In this document: in pieces, positions 6,279 through 14,649 of the stretch | Layout: every line of letters begins with the position of its first letter | How positions within the stretch are numbered: the first letter of the stretch is position 1 | Assembly (NCBI RefSeq): GCF_002910905.1 | Contig: NZ_NEUE01000138.1 | Span: 2,208-66,207 of the forward strand | Origin: Streptomyces sp. SM11 | GTDB lineage: Bacteria > Actinomycetota > Actinomycetes > Streptomycetales > Streptomycetaceae | Direction: 5' to 3' | Length of the DNA: 64,000 nucleotides | Position numbers and translations under genes: made by a program | The notes under the pieces: model-generated | What the model was told of the DNA's origin: nothing | Databases searched by the model: none | Seen by the model: the letters and a program-made list of their open reading frames with translations, nothing else

Positions 6279-8906
6279 CTACTGCTGGGGTGCCATGGTG
6301 TCCGCGATGCCCGGGTTTTCGTCCATCCAGGCCTTCACGGCTTCCTCCTCGTGCCCCACGCCGTGCCTCTGGATCTCGTTCTCCAGACCGCCGAGCTGCT
6401 TCTCGGTGAGCTTGAAGTCCTTGAACCACTTCGTCAGCTGCGGGTACTGCTCCGGGAACTCCTTGGAGGCGATGGTGTGCAGCCGGTCGCCGTCACCGAA
6501 CGTCTTCTTGGGGTCCTTGAGCTTGGTCATGCCGTACTCGTTGTACGCCCAGTGCGGGGTCCACAGCAGGACCGCGACGGGCTCCTTCTTGGCGTACGCG
6601 CGCTTCAGCTCGGCCAGCATGCCGGGCGTGGAGGAGTCGAGGACCTCGAACTCCTTGTCCAGGCCGTACTGCGGCAGGACGTTCTTCTTGAGGTTCTCCA
6701 TGGCGGCGGCGCCGGGCTCGATGCCGACGATCCGGCCCTTGAAGTCGGAGCCCTTGCCCTTGAGGTCGTCGAGGGACTTGACGTCCTTGACGTAGTCGGG
6801 GACGGCGACCTCGACGGAGGTCGGCCCGTACCAGGAGCCGATGTCGGTCAGCTTGTCGCCGTACTTGTCCCAGTAGTTCTTCTGGGTGTACGGCAGCCAG
6901 CCGTCGAACTGCACGTCGATCTGACCGCGTGACATGGCCGCGTACATGGGACCCACCTCGAACTGCTTGAGGTTGACCTTGTAGCCGCGCTCCTCCAGGA
7001 CCGCCTTCCACAGGTACGTGGCGGCGATGTCCTCCTCCCACGGGAACCAGGCGACCTCCAGGGCACGGTCGCGCTCGTCCTTGCCGTCGGCCGCCTTGGC
7101 GTCCTTCGGGACCGGGGACCACTTGTCGGCGACGCCCGGGTTGGCCTTGAGCCAGGTGCGGACGGCTTCCTGCTCCTTGCCGGAGCCGGACTTCTGGATC
7201 TGGGCTTCCAGGCTGGTGAGCTGGACCTCGGTCATCTTGAAGTTCTTCAGCCAGGTGCTGACCACGGGGTTCTCGGTGGAGAAGCCCTTGCGCGCCAGGG
7301 TGTGGACGCCGTCACCCTCGCCCCAGAGACCCTTGGGGTCCTTGAGCTTGGTGAGGTCGTACTCGTTGTACGCCCAGTGCGGCGACCAGAGCGGAACGAC
7401 GATCGGTTCCTTCTTGGCGTACGCGCGCTTCAGCTCGGCCAGCATGGACGGCGTGGAGCCGTCGATGAGCTTGTACTCCTCGTCCAGGCCGTAGCCCGGC
7501 AGCAGCTTGTCCTTGAGCAGGCCCATCTCGCCGGCGCTCGGCTCGATGCCGACGATCCGGTCCTTGAACTCGGAGGCCCGGCCCTTCAGGTCGTCCATCG
7601 ACTGGACGTCCTTCATGTACGCGGGGACGGCGAGCTCCAGGGAGGTCGGGGCGAACCACGCGCCGAGGTCCTCCAGGCTGTCCTGGTACTTCTCCCAGTA
7701 GCTGGCGTGGGTGACCGGCAGCCAGGAGTCGGTCTGGAAGTCGATCTGCCCGTTGGCCATGCCGGTGTACAGCGCGCCGGCCTCGTACTGCTTGACGTCG
7801 ACCTCGAAGCCGCGCCGCTCCAGCATCTCCTTCCAGAGGAACGTGGAGGCGATGCCCTCGTCCCACGGGATGTAGCCGATGCTGACCTTTTTACCGTCGC
7901 CGATCCGGGCGGCCTTTCCGGCGGTGTCGTCCTCGGAGCCGCTGCCGAAGATGCTCATGCTGCCCGCGACGAGCGCGAGGACGACGACGCCGACGGCCGC
8001 GATGCGGGCCTGCGGACGGTAGGTCCAGATCTTCCAGCCGTCGGCCATGGCCTGGGCCTTGGCGACCGCACGGCGGCCCAGCGGGGAGACCTCGGTGCCC
8101 AGCGCGCCGGTCATCCGGTCCAGGTACATGGCGAGGATGACGATGGAGATGCCCGCCTCGAAGCCGAGGCCGACGTCGACGTTGCCGATGGCGCGGTAGA
8201 CGGAGCCGCCGAGGCCGCCGCCGCCGACCATGCCCGCGATGACGACCATGGAGAGGCCGAGCATGATGACCTGGTTGATTCCGGCCATGATCGTGGGCAG
8301 GGCGAGCGGCAGTTGGACGCGCAGCAGGGTGTTGCGCGAGGTGGTGCCGAAGGCCTCGGCCGCCTCGACCAGTTCGCCGTCGACCTGGCGGATGCCGAGT
8401 TCAGTCATCCGGACGCCCGGGGGCAGCGCGAAGATGATGGTGGCGATGATGCCGGGGACCACGCCGACGCCGAAGAAGATGACGCCGGGGATCAGGTAGA
8501 CCATGGCGGGCATGGTCTGCATGAAGTCCAGGACCGGCCGGGTGATCGCGCTGACCGTCCTGGACCGGGAGGCCCAGATGCCCAGCGGCACGGCGATGAC
8601 CAGGGTGACGAGCGTCGCGACGAGCACCAGGGTGAGGGTGTCCATCGCCTCGTCCCACAGCTCGACGGAGTCGATGAGGGCGAACCCGACGAAGGTGAGC
8701 AGTGCGGCGGGCAGGCCGCGCAGCCACCAGGCGATGACGGCGACGATGCCCGCGAACAGCAGCGGCGCGGGGGCGGACAGAACGGCGGCTATGCCGTCGA
8801 ACATGCCGCCGACGACGGTGCTGATGGTGTCGAAGAGCCAGGCGAGGTGGGTCTGCAGCCAGTCGACCGCGGAGTCGACCCATTCGCCGAGGGGGAACCT
8901 AAACAC
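6279..8906 (-). CDS. Glycine-betaine permease fused to two tandem binding domains
   Basis: An 875-residue osmoprotectant ABC protein of the OpuA type. An N-terminal membrane part (about residues 1-290) has the permease EAA loop (ELVEAAEAFGTT). One further membrane helix (about 303-325, VGVVVLALVAGSMSIFG) precedes two extracytoplasmic OpuAC substrate-binding domains, at about 338-590 and 610-872. Each repeat has the aromatic residues that cage betaines: WDEG/WEED, DSWLP or DGWLP, and WSPHW or WTPHW followed by AYNEY. The two copies are clearly homologous but diverged. OpuA proteins known to me carry one such domain. The start overlaps the ATPase stop by 8 bases, so the pair is coupled and probably forms a complete importer. 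Confidence 0.93.
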   Translation of the reverse strand: MFRFPLGEWVDSAVDWLQTHLAWLFDTISTVVGGMFDGIAAVLSAPAPLLFAGIVAVIAWWLRGLPAALLTFVGFALIDSVELWDEAMDTLTLVLVATLVTLVIAVPLGIWASRSRTVSAITRPVLDFMQTMPAMVYLIPGVIFFGVGVVPGIIATIIFALPPGVRMTELGIRQVDGELVEAAEAFGTTSRNTLLRVQLPLALPTIMAGINQVIMLGLSMVVIAGMVGGGGLGGSVYRAIGNVDVGLGFEAGISIVILAMYLDRMTGALGTEVSPLGRRAVAKAQAMADGWKIWTYRPQARIAAVGVVVLALVAGSMSIFGSGSEDDTAGKAARIGDGKKVSIGYIPWDEGIASTFLWKEMLERRGFEVDVKQYEAGALYTGMANGQIDFQTDSWLPVTHASYWEKYQDSLEDLGAWFAPTSLELAVPAYMKDVQSMDDLKGRASEFKDRIVGIEPSAGEMGLLKDKLLPGYGLDEEYKLIDGSTPSMLAELKRAYAKKEPIVVPLWSPHWAYNEYDLTKLKDPKGLWGEGDGVHTLARKGFSTENPVVSTWLKNFKMTEVQLTSLEAQIQKSGSGKEQEAVRTWLKANPGVADKWSPVPKDAKAADGKDERDRALEVAWFPWEEDIAATYLWKAVLEERGYKVNLKQFEVGPMYAAMSRGQIDVQFDGWLPYTQKNYWDKYGDKLTDIGSWYGPTSVEVAVPDYVKDVKSLDDLKGKGSDFKGRIVGIEPGAAAMENLKKNVLPQYGLDKEFEVLDSSTPGMLAELKRAYAKKEPVAVLLWTPHWAYNEYGMTKLKDPKKTFGDGDRLHTIASKEFPEQYPQLTKWFKDFKLTEKQLGGLENEIQRHGVGHEEEAVKAWMDENPGIADTMAPQQ

Positions 8907-10035
8907 CGGCCACCTTCTTCACGCCGTCCGCGGCCGCGGACTCGGTGCCTCGGGGGGCCTCGGCCGGGGTCATCGGCTCGCCGAGGACGGCGAGCAGCCG
9001 GGAGCTGGGGACGACGCCGACGAGCTTGCCCTTGGCGTCGGTCACGGCGACCGGGTTCGAGCTCTGCGAGCAGGGCGTGAACAGGTCGATGATCGGCGTG
9101 GACTCCGGGACCGTGGCGGGGGCCGCGGCCAGCACGTCCTGCGGGGTGCGGAGTTCCTTGCCGTCCGCCGCCTTGGTGCCCATCACGGTGTGCGCCTCGG
9201 CCATGATCGCGCCCGCGGTGAGCACCCGGGAGCGGTCGACGTCCTGGGTGAAGGAGGCGACGTAGTCGTTGGCCGGGGTGACGAGGATGTCCTCGGCGGT
9301 GCCGAGCTGGACGATCTCCCCGTCACGCATCACGGCGATCCGGTCGCCCAGGCGCATGGCCTCGTTGAGGTCGTGGGTGATGAAGACGATGGTCTTCTTC
9401 AGGCGCTTCTGGAGCTCCAGGAGCTGGTCCTGCATGTCACGGCGGATCAGCGGGTCGAGCGCGCTGAAGGACTCGTCCATGAGCAGCAGGTCGGCGTCGG
9501 TGGCCAGGGCGCGGGCGAGACCCACGCGCTGCTGCATACCGCCGGACAGCTCGTCGGGCCAGGACTTCTCCCAGCCTTCGAGGCCGGTCAGCCGCAGTGC
9601 CTCGGCGGCGCGCACCTCACGCTCCTCACGCGACACGCCCTGGACCTCCAGACCGTACGCGGCGTTCTCCAGGACGCTCCGGTGGGGGAAGAGCGCGAAG
9701 TGCTGGAACACCATGCTGATCTTGGTGGAGCGGACGTGCCGCAGGTCGCGGGGGCTCAGGGCGGTGAGGTCCTGGCCGTCGAACAGCACACGGCCCGCGG
9801 TCGGCTCGAGCAGACCGTTCAGCATGCGCAGCAGGGTGGACTTGCCCGAGCCGGACAACCCCATGACGACAAAGATCTGCCCCGGCTCCACGGTGAACGA
9901 GGCGTCGATCACCGCTGCGGTCGTGCCGTCGGCGCGCAACTCGTCGCGACCGGTACCGCTCTCGAGCTTCCGCACGGCTTCGTCGGGTCGTCTGCCAAAG
10001 ACTTTGTACAAGTGTTCGGCTTGCAGCCTGGACAC
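8899..10035 (-). CDS. Glycine-betaine ABC transporter ATP-binding protein
   Basis: A 378-residue ATPase of the OpuAA/ProV group. Visible motifs are Walker A GLSGSGKST, Q-loop VFQHFALFP, signature LSGGMQQR, Walker B LLLMDESFSALD and the switch ITHD. A C-terminal extension of about 130 residues resembles the CBS regulatory region that senses ionic strength in OpuA systems. GTG at 10035 is chosen because GAGGTG lies 5 bases upstream and VSRLQAEHLYKVFG is the family N-terminus; longer frames run into intergenic DNA. It is translationally coupled to the permease fusion. A Crp-like palindrome lies about 160 bases upstream. Confidence 0.93.
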   Translation of the reverse strand: MSRLQAEHLYKVFGRRPDEAVRKLESGTGRDELRADGTTAAVIDASFTVEPGQIFVVMGLSGSGKSTLLRMLNGLLEPTAGRVLFDGQDLTALSPRDLRHVRSTKISMVFQHFALFPHRSVLENAAYGLEVQGVSREEREVRAAEALRLTGLEGWEKSWPDELSGGMQQRVGLARALATDADLLLMDESFSALDPLIRRDMQDQLLELQKRLKKTIVFITHDLNEAMRLGDRIAVMRDGEIVQLGTAEDILVTPANDYVASFTQDVDRSRVLTAGAIMAEAHTVMGTKAADGKELRTPQDVLAAAPATVPESTPIIDLFTPCSQSSNPVAVTDAKGKLVGVVPSSRLLAVLGEPMTPAEAPRGTESAAADGVKKVAGV

Positions 10036-10196
10036 ATACACCTCACGCGTTGAACCGAAGAACGGTCTGCCACCCCCCTCCGGGAGACCGTGGAGCAATG
10101 CGGGCTCTGTCCGCGTGGCACATGCACTAGTTGAAGATGCGACGTGATCCGCTCCGGTGGCGCGCATGCCCACGCTTACACGAACCAAACGCGACA

Positions 10197-10210
10197 GTGA
10201 CCCAGGTCAC
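10197..10210. promoter_or_regulatory. Crp-like palindrome GTGACC-CA-GGTCAC
   Basis: A perfect 6-base inverted repeat with a 2-base centre, between the divergent betaine transporter and exonuclease genes. It fits the GTG(N6)GNCAC motif reported for Streptomyces Crp, as I recall it. It could equally be an operator for another dimeric regulator. Confidence 0.45.
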
Positions 10211-10281
10211 CGACCTGCGACGGAGGGGCAGTAGGCGGTTACCCGGAGCGACTGTGGGTGCGGTGGGGCATCATCGGGTCT

Positions 10282-11205
10282 GTGACGCGACGCCTGATGC
10301 TCCTCGACACCGCTTCCCTGTACTTCCGCGCCTACTTCGGCGTGCCCGACTCGGTGCGCGCGCCGGACGGGACGCCCGTGAACGCCGTGCGCGGCCTCCT
10401 CGACTTCATCGGCCGCCTGGTGCACGACCACCGGCCGGACGACCTGGTCGCCTGCTGGGACAACGACTGGCGCCCGCAGTGGCGGGTCGACCTGATCCCG
10501 ACGTACAAGGCGCACCGGGTCGCCGAGGAGACGCCCGCCGGGCAGGCGGACGAGGAGGAGATCCCCGACACGCTGTCCCCGCAGGTCCCGATCATCGAGG
10601 ACGTGCTGGCGGCGCTCGGGATCGCCCGGGTCGGCGTCACGCCGTACGAGGCGGACGACGTCATCGGCACCCTCACGGGGCGGGCGACCGGTCCGGTGGA
10701 CATCGTCACCGGCGACCGCGACCTGTATCAGCTGGTCGACGACGCCCGCCAGGTGCGCGTGCTCTACCCGCTCAAGGGCGTCGGCACCCTTCAGGTGACC
10801 GACGAGGCGTGGCTGCGCGAGAAGTACGGCGTGGACGGCGCGGGGTACGTCGACCTGGCACTGCTCCGCGGCGACCCGAGCGACGGACTCCCGGGCGTCC
10901 CCGGCATCGGCGAGAAGACGGCGGCGAAGCTGCTGGACGCGTACGGCGATCTCGACGGGATCATGGCGGCGGTGGACGACCCGAAGGCGAAGCTGACCCC
11001 GTCGCAGCGCAAGCGGCTGGATGAGTCGCGCGCCTATGTGGCCGTCGCGCCGAAGGTGGTCCGGGTGGCCGGGGACGTCCCCCTGCCCGACTTCGATCCG
11101 GCACTGCCGCGCGAGCCGCACGACCCGGCCGCCCTGGAGGCGCTGGCGGAGCAGTGGGGGCTGGGCGGAGCACTTCAGCGACTGCTGACCGTCCTTCAGC
11201 ACTGA
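10282..11205 (+). CDS. 5'-3' exonuclease (FEN/Pol I N-domain family)
   Basis: A 307-residue stand-alone nuclease related to the N-terminal domain of DNA polymerase I and flap endonucleases. The first strand LMLLDTASLYFRAYFG has the metal Asp. YEADDVIG and VTGDRDLYQLV hold the acidic cluster, and the helix-hairpin-helix-like GLPGVPGIGEKTAAKLL binds DNA. GTG 10282 starts immediately before the conserved strand; an in-frame GTG at 10258 would add eight residues. It should remove RNA primers or 5' flaps during replication and repair. It is a single gene followed by the iron-box-controlled siderophore-interacting gene. Confidence 0.88.
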   Translation: MTRRLMLLDTASLYFRAYFGVPDSVRAPDGTPVNAVRGLLDFIGRLVHDHRPDDLVACWDNDWRPQWRVDLIPTYKAHRVAEETPAGQADEEEIPDTLSPQVPIIEDVLAALGIARVGVTPYEADDVIGTLTGRATGPVDIVTGDRDLYQLVDDARQVRVLYPLKGVGTLQVTDEAWLREKYGVDGAGYVDLALLRGDPSDGLPGVPGIGEKTAAKLLDAYGDLDGIMAAVDDPKAKLTPSQRKRLDESRAYVAVAPKVVRVAGDVPLPDFDPALPREPHDPAALEALAEQWGLGGALQRLLTVLQH

Positions 11206-11213
11206 GGTGCTAG

Positions 11214-11229
11214 CTTAGGTATACCTAAG
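11214..11229. promoter_or_regulatory. Iron box (DmdR/IdeR-type operator)
   Basis: CTTAGGTATACCTAAG is a perfect 16-base palindrome 30 bases before the siderophore-interacting gene start. The surrounding 19 bases match the IdeR/DmdR consensus TWAGGTWAGSCTWACCTWA at about 15 positions. This predicts repression of the downstream gene by an iron-loaded DtxR-family regulator. Confidence 0.75.
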
Positions 11230-11259
11230 TCTTCAGTGTGCGAACCAGAGGAGTACCTC

Positions 11260-12111
11260 GTGGCAGAGCGGCCGGCCCGGCAGGGACCCAAGGCCCAGGG
11301 GGCGCAGGTCGTGCGCACCGAGCAGATCACCCCGCACATGGTGCGGGTGGTCCTCGGCGGCGAGGGGCTCGCGGACTTCACCCTCTCCGGCTTCACCGAC
11401 CACTACATCAAGCTGTGCTTCGCGCCCGAGGGTGCGGACTACGCCCACCCGTTCGACATGGCCGCCATCCGCGAGAACTACCCGCGCGAGCTGTGGCCCA
11501 CCACCCGCACCTACACGGTGCGCTCGTGGGACCCGGTCGCCCGGGAGATGGCCGTCGACTTCGTCGTGCACGGCGACGCGGGCCTCGCAGGACCGTGGGC
11601 GCAGCGGGCCCGGGTAGGCGAGCAGGTGACCTTCCTCGGCCCCGGCGGCGGTTACGGCCCGGAGGCGTCGGCGGACTGGCACCTGCTGGTCGGCGACGAG
11701 AGCGCACTGCCAGCGATCGCGGCGGCGCTGGAGCAGATGCCGTCGGGTGCGCTGGTGCACGCCTTCGTGGAGGTGTCGGACGCCGCGGAGGAGCAGAAGA
11801 TCGTGACGCCCGACGGGGTGGCCGTGACCTGGCTGCACCGCGGCGACCGGCCCGTCGGCGAGCTGCTGACAGCGGCCGTGAAGGGGCTGGACTTCCCCGA
11901 GGGCGAGGTCCAGGCGTTCGTGCACGGGGAGGCGGGCTTTGTGAAGGAGATCCGCCGGCATCTGCGCGTGGAGCGGCAGATTCCGCTGGCACAGCTGTCG
12001 ATCTCGGGCTACTGGCGCGCCGGCCAGAACGACGACGCCTGGCGCGCCGTGAAGCGCGAGTGGAACGAGCAGGTGGAGCGCGAGCAGGAGAGCGGGACGA
12101 CCTCCGCGTAG
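11260..12111 (+). CDS. Siderophore-interacting FAD protein (ferric reductase)
   Basis: A 283-residue SIP-family flavoprotein that reduces ferric siderophores in the cytosol using NAD(P)H. The FAD motif RTYTVRSWDP is followed by VDFVVHGDAGLAGPWAQ and the FLGPGGGYGP loop. The NAD(P)-binding half contains GDESALPAIAAALEQMP, and the typical C-terminal GYWRAGQNDDAW closes the protein. GTG 11260 is chosen because AGAGGAG lies 6 bases upstream. The upstream iron box indicates derepression under iron limitation. No siderophore transport or synthesis genes adjoin it. Confidence 0.93.
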   Translation: MAERPARQGPKAQGAQVVRTEQITPHMVRVVLGGEGLADFTLSGFTDHYIKLCFAPEGADYAHPFDMAAIRENYPRELWPTTRTYTVRSWDPVAREMAVDFVVHGDAGLAGPWAQRARVGEQVTFLGPGGGYGPEASADWHLLVGDESALPAIAAALEQMPSGALVHAFVEVSDAAEEQKIVTPDGVAVTWLHRGDRPVGELLTAAVKGLDFPEGEVQAFVHGEAGFVKEIRRHLRVERQIPLAQLSISGYWRAGQNDDAWRAVKREWNEQVEREQESGTTSA

Positions 12112-12232
12112 CCCCACCCCGACGACGGCGCGGCCCGGAGCGGCCTCCCAGGGCCGCCGAGCCGGGCCCCGGGAGGCCGGCGACGGCCCCGCCCGGAGCA
12201 TCCCGCCCCGGGCCGCCCGGCGAGCAGACCAT

Positions 12233-12271
12233 CGGACCCCGTCCGCCGCACAGCGCGGCGGGCGGGGTCCG
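12233..12271. terminator. Bidirectional hairpin between convergent genes
   Basis: A long GC hairpin with arms beginning CGGACCCCGTCCGCCG, separating the siderophore-interacting gene (+) from the MerR gene (-). Confidence 0.75.
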
Positions 12272-12281
12272 CGCGTCGGCC

Positions 12282-13016
12282 TCAGAGCTCAGGAGCGCCG
12301 CCCGAAGCGCCTCCCGGAGCACCTTCCTCCGATGGATCCGCACGGCCGTCCACCGGCCCGCCCTTCTCCGCCGGGCCGGAGAGGCGCCCCGGGGACTCGA
12401 AGCGCCGGAAGGACACGTCGATGTGCGCCAGCCTCCGCAGCGCGCCGAACATCGCCTCGCCGAGGACGGTCCCCACGACGACACTCTCGACCAGGTCCTC
12501 CCGGGCGACCCGCCGCTGTACGTAGTCGAGGTCGGCGCGGGCGACCGGCTCGGCAGCATCCGCGTAGGCGTCCAGCAGCTCGGCGTACCCGCCGTGCCCG
12601 GCCCTGCGCAGCGCGGCCAGCACCTCCGCCAGGGATTCGGCGGCGGGGCACTGCTCGTCGGCCTGCCAGTCGCGCCGCCGCAGCAGCTCGGCCACCTCCT
12701 CGCGCGCGTCCTCCAGTTCGGGACCCGGTTCCTCCTCGCCGGTCGGCGTGATGCCGTCCGCCGCGATGCCGAGCACCTTGTGCACCGGCTGCTCGGGGTC
12801 GTCCATGACTTCCAGGACCTCGCCGATGGCGGCGAGCGACAGGCCGCCGACGTCCAGCAGCGCCCGGATGAGGCGCAGTCTGCGCTCGTGCCCGGGGCCG
12901 TAGTGCGCCTGGTTCGGGCTGGTCAACTCCCCTGCGGACAGCAGCCCTTCACGGAGGTAGTACTTGATCGTCGGTACCGAAACCCCGGACCTGCGACTCA
13001 ATTCACCGATGCGCAC
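12282..13016 (-). CDS. MerR-family transcriptional regulator
   Basis: A 244-residue MerR regulator. The N-terminal 70 residues form the winged HTH: MRIGELSRRSGVSVPTIKYY, then LLSAGELTSPNQAHYGP, ending with the helix ERRLRLIRALLDVGG. A helical C-terminal region of about 170 residues lacks the paired cysteines of metal-sensing MerR proteins, so the inducer is likely organic. It starts with GTG and is divergent from a two-gene membrane-protein operon. A palindromic site lies between them, so it probably controls that operon. Confidence 0.88.
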   Translation of the reverse strand: MRIGELSRRSGVSVPTIKYYLREGLLSAGELTSPNQAHYGPGHERRLRLIRALLDVGGLSLAAIGEVLEVMDDPEQPVHKVLGIAADGITPTGEEEPGPELEDAREEVAELLRRRDWQADEQCPAAESLAEVLAALRRAGHGGYAELLDAYADAAEPVARADLDYVQRRVAREDLVESVVVGTVLGEAMFGALRRLAHIDVSFRRFESPGRLSGPAEKGGPVDGRADPSEEGAPGGASGGAPEL

Positions 13017-13061
13017 CGCGCGTTCGCCCTTCTGCCCTTGCCAGAAACCACACCCATCATA

Positions 13062-13076
13062 GATAGTCCCTCTATC
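13062..13076. promoter_or_regulatory. Putative MerR operator GATAG-N5-CTATC
   Basis: A perfect inverted repeat in an AT-rich patch midway between the divergent MerR gene and the membrane-protein gene. Related GATAG/CTATC half-sites recur a few bases downstream. Confidence 0.5.
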
Positions 13077-13132
13077 AGATAGCGGGTAGTGTGGCTATCC
13101 ATACTTCTCCACCGTCGTCACAGGGGGTCCCC

Positions 13133-14101
13133 ATGTCGTCATGGCGTTCCTGGCATCGCCCACTAGTCGTCTTCTCCGCCGCGATGGCCGCATTCGCCGT
13201 CGTCTCCGCCGTCGGCCTCGTGATCGACGACCGGGTCCTGGTGGGCGCGCCGATCTGGGCGAAGCCGTTCAAGTTCTCCGTGTCCTTCGCCGCGTACTGC
13301 CTGACGCTGGCCTGGATGCTGACGCTCCTCACGCGCGGGCGGCGGACCGGCCGGTGGGCCGGACACCTCGTCGTGCTGACGAGTCTGGCCGAGATGGTGA
13401 TCATCACCGTGCAGGTCGTCCGCGGGAAACGCAGCCACTTCAACACCGCGACCGCCTTCGACTCGGCACTCTGGGACGCGATGGGGATGACCATCGTCGC
13501 CCTGTGGACGGCCACCCTGGTGATAGCCGTCCTGCTGCTGCGCACCCGCATCGCCGACCGCGCGACGGCCCTGGCCGTCCGGGGCAGCCTGCTGATCGCC
13601 ATGGCCGGTGCGGCCCTCGGCTTCCTGATGACCCTGCCGAGCGAGGGCCAGCGGGCGGCCGGGAACCTCGACACCGCCGACATCATCGGCGCGCACTCCG
13701 TGGGTGTACCCGACGGCGGCCCGTCCATGGCCCTGACCGGCTGGTCGACGACCGGCGGTGATCTGCGTGCCCCGCACTTCGTGGGCATGCACGCCCTCCA
13801 GCTGATACCGCTCCTGCTGATCGCGCTGGTCGCACTCGCACCCCGCCTCGCCCCGCTGCGCGACGCCGGGACACGTCTGCGCCTCGTACGGGTCGCCGTC
13901 GGCGGCTACGCGGCACTCGTCGTACTCATCACCTGGCAGGCGCTCCGGGGCCAGCCGCTGATCCATCCGGACGGGGCCACGCTGCTCGCCGCCGGAGCGA
14001 TCCTCGCGGCGGTGGCCAGCGGCATACGGACCGCCCTGCGCCCGACGGCGACCGCACACCGGATCCGTACCGCTCCCGAGGACAAGGAACCCGTGGCATG
14101 A
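13133..14101 (+). CDS. Multi-pass integral membrane protein, unknown function
   Basis: A 322-residue protein with about seven to eight hydrophobic helices (for example PLVVFSAAMAAFAVVSAVGLV and LTSLAEMVIITVQVV). A loop carries AGNLDTADIIGAHSVGVPDGGP between the fifth and sixth helices. No catalytic or transport signature that I recognise is present; Streptomyces genomes have many such conserved membrane proteins. ATG 13133 is preferred to an upstream GTG because AGGGGG lies 5 bases before it. It is coupled by an ATGA overlap to the ABA4-like gene. It is likely regulated by the divergent MerR protein. Confidence 0.8.
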   Translation: MSSWRSWHRPLVVFSAAMAAFAVVSAVGLVIDDRVLVGAPIWAKPFKFSVSFAAYCLTLAWMLTLLTRGRRTGRWAGHLVVLTSLAEMVIITVQVVRGKRSHFNTATAFDSALWDAMGMTIVALWTATLVIAVLLLRTRIADRATALAVRGSLLIAMAGAALGFLMTLPSEGQRAAGNLDTADIIGAHSVGVPDGGPSMALTGWSTTGGDLRAPHFVGMHALQLIPLLLIALVALAPRLAPLRDAGTRLRLVRVAVGGYAALVVLITWQALRGQPLIHPDGATLLAAGAILAAVASGIRTALRPTATAHRIRTAPEDKEPVA

Positions 14102-14559
14102 CCGGCGCACTCTTCGAGGTCACGTTCTATCTGGCCGCCCCGTTCTGGCTGCTGATGATCTTCGCCCCCACCTGGTCCGGCACCGCCCGCGTCGTCGCCT
14201 CGCCGCTGACCGTGCTGCCGGTGCTCGCCGTCTACGCCGTCATGGCCGTGCCGGTGTTCCCGGAGCTCTGGACGGCGGTGAGCAGCCCTGACATCGACAC
14301 CTTCCGTGAGCTGACGGCGCTGGCCGGCGGAGCGGGCGCGATCTGGGCGCAGGTGATCGCCTGGGATCTCCTGCTCGGGCAGTGGATGTACCTCCAGAGC
14401 CGGAAGCTGGGGCTCCCGCCGTGGCTGATGGGGCCGCTGCTGGTCCTGACGATCCTGCTGTCGCCGTTCGGGCTGCTGATCTTCCTCGCCGTCCGCGCCG
14501 TCCGGCCGCGGCGGCGCGAAGCGCCCGCCGACCGAGGCGCGCGTCCTTCCGGGACCTGA
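14098..14559 (+). CDS. ABA4-like (DUF4281) membrane protein
   Basis: A 153-residue protein with four hydrophobic helices and the ABA4-like pattern: FYLAAPFWLLMIFAP near the N-terminus, then WAQVIAWDLLLGQWMYLQS and a final helix LSPFGLLIFLAVRAV. Plant ABA4 is needed for neoxanthin formation; bacterial homologues are uncharacterised membrane proteins. It overlaps the preceding gene by 4 bases, so the two are probably made together. The sigK promoter begins just beyond its stop codon. Confidence 0.8.
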   Translation: MTGALFEVTFYLAAPFWLLMIFAPTWSGTARVVASPLTVLPVLAVYAVMAVPVFPELWTAVSSPDIDTFRELTALAGGAGAIWAQVIAWDLLLGQWMYLQSRKLGLPPWLMGPLLVLTILLSPFGLLIFLAVRAVRPRRREAPADRGARPSGT

Positions 14560-14583
14560 TCTGGAAAGATCGCCAACACCTGA

Positions 14584-14611
14584 CCAATCCGCACGGCCGT
14601 CCGCTCCGAAT
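14584..14611 (+). promoter_or_regulatory. SigK-type promoter of sigK (CCAATCC-N15-CCGAAT)
   Basis: A -35 element CCAATCC and -10 element CCGAAT, 15 bases apart, lie 38 bases before the sigK GTG. The same pair with the same spacing precedes the lipid operon and the fasciclin gene, and the elements resemble the mycobacterial SigK consensus (CCATCC/CCGAAT). Autoregulation is inferred. Confidence 0.75.
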
Positions 14612-14649
14612 CACTCCCGGAATCGACGATCGTCCCGGGAGGAACCCGC

